Assembly: GCA_031276415.1 (NCBI GenBank)
Contig: JAISNF010000073.1
Location: forward strand, 1 to 5,333
Reading direction: 5' to 3'
Length of the DNA stretch: 5,333 nt
Source: Planctomycetaceae bacterium
GTDB taxonomy: Bacteria; Planctomycetota; Planctomycetia; Pirellulales; Thermoguttaceae
In this document: in pieces, positions 4,635 through 5,333 of the stretch
How positions within the stretch are numbered: the first letter of the stretch is position 1
Layout of the letters: each line of letters starts with the position of its first letter
Made by a program: the position numbers and the translations under genes
The notes under the pieces: generated by a model
What the model saw: the letters and a program-made list of their open reading frames with translations, nothing else
Databases searched by the model: none
What the model was told of the DNA's origin: nothing

Positions 4635-5333
4635 ATGAAAGTACGACTCTTTCACGGATTTACGCTGGTAGAATTACTTGTAGTGATTGCAATTATCGGT
4701 GTGTTAATTGCGTTACTGTTACCAGCGGTTCAGGCGGCTCGCGAGGCTGCAAGAAGAATGCAGTGTTCCAATCACCTAAAACAAATCGGGATTGGAATCC
4801 ACAACTTCCACGATACACAAAATGGATTACCGCCGTCGGCAATCGGTGTTGATACCGTGAGTTTTTGGGGGTTGATTTACCCGTTTATGGAACAAACGCC
4901 GCTGTATGAATTTCTTATGGCGCGTGGAATCCAAAACGCATTAGACGAGAATTGGTGGATTGGAGCCGCCGGAAGCGGAGGAACAAGCGGTGTTCTCATG
5001 AGTGATGATTACCGTAAGGCTTTCGGTTCCGTAATGGCTTATCGTTGCCCAACTCGTCGGGGCGGTGGTTCGCTCATTGTTGAGAACGGTTTGACAGCAG
5101 GTGATACTTACAGTGAGTGCCGACCAGGACCGCAAACAGATTATGCGTTTGTTTGTCTCGGACATGGATTTGCTGTCAGTAGAGAAACAGAAACAACTCG
5201 TCCCGATGCGAACTGGCTCAATGTTACCAGTGAAAATAATGCTCAAGTTATGCGAGGTCCTTTTCGTCGATCTATTGGTGGTAGTGCTGACCGATGGCGT
5301 CCCAGAGATTCTTTTGCAAGAATTACTGATGGA
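4635..5333 (+). CDS. DUF1559 prepilin-like protein, 3' end missing
   Basis: The 233 codons present are the N-terminal part of a DUF1559 protein, a family that is hugely expanded in Planctomycetes. The start is a type IV prepilin-like signal: MKVRLFHG, cleavage expected after Gly8, then FTLVELLVVIAIIGVLIALL with Glu at mature position +5 and one hydrophobic helix (9-29). The family block PAVQAAREAARRMQCSNHLK (30-49) and IGIGIHNFHDTQNGLPPS (51-68) follows. Further family features are the Trp/Gly-rich region around 78-91, YRCPTRR (136-142) and TDYAF (168-172). The window ends at ARITDG (228-233), which in the family begins the conserved TDG-(S/T)-N-T segment, so roughly a third of the protein is probably missing. 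Such proteins are expected at the envelope or in pseudopilus-like structures; the function is not established. The gene is divergent from lpxD and has its own promoter and long leader. Confidence 0.95.
   Translation, partial: MKVRLFHGFTLVELLVVIAIIGVLIALLLPAVQAAREAARRMQCSNHLKQIGIGIHNFHDTQNGLPPSAIGVDTVSFWGLIYPFMEQTPLYEFLMARGIQNALDENWWIGAAGSGGTSGVLMSDDYRKAFGSVMAYRCPTRRGGGSLIVENGLTAGDTYSECRPGPQTDYAFVCLGHGFAVSRETETTRPDANWLNVTSENNAQVMRGPFRRSIGGSADRWRPRDSFARITDG

Noticed and set aside
4941..5246. 101-codon open frame on the minus strand
   Set aside because: It lies wholly antisense to the well-supported DUF1559 coding sequence and has no recognisable domain.

Overview
This window looks like a piece of a moderately AT-rich planctomycete chromosome (or a close relative in that superphylum). 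The signs are a prepilin-like DUF1559 protein, a secreted DUF1080 (3-keto-disaccharide hydrolase-type) protein and a membrane-anchored DUF1573 protein, three families that are strongly expanded in Planctomycetes. They sit beside nusB and lpxD; lpxD indicates a lipid A pathway and so an outer membrane. The lineage is inferred from protein families only; there is no rRNA or other marker here.

Layout. Four genes lie on the minus strand, in the order (reading leftward) lpxD (2822-3874), a DUF1573 protein (1393-2598), nusB (577-1014) and the first 151 codons of a DUF1080 protein (1-454, running off the left edge). They are separated by 122 to 378 bases, so a tight operon is unlikely. On the plus strand, divergent from lpxD, a DUF1559 gene begins at 4635 and runs off the right edge. 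No functional link between the five genes is evident: they cover LPS assembly, transcription antitermination/rRNA synthesis, an envelope Ig-like protein, a secreted carbohydrate-active protein and a pseudopilin-like surface protein.

The noncoding DNA is the most unusual part. (i) Between lpxD and the DUF1559 gene is a near-consensus sigma70 promoter (TTGACA, 16 bases, TATAAT) followed by about 440 bases of untranslated leader. The leader contains a run of consecutive hairpins, including a 15-pair stem, an 11-pair stem and a perfect 10-pair stem, plus at least one competing long-range pairing, before a strong ribosome binding site. I do not recognise it as any known riboswitch or RNA family; it is the best candidate here for an undescribed RNA element. 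(ii) A dispersed repeat built around 9-base CCACAGAGA-type units occurs three times. Two copies have the same orientation, lying 3' of the DUF1573 gene and of lpxD, and differ in unit number (4 versus 2). A third, more diverged copy is inverted and faces the first, upstream of nusB. (iii) Smaller two-copy repeats lie upstream of the DUF1080 gene and of the DUF1559 promoter.

No tRNA, rRNA, CRISPR array, insertion sequence or transposase gene was seen.
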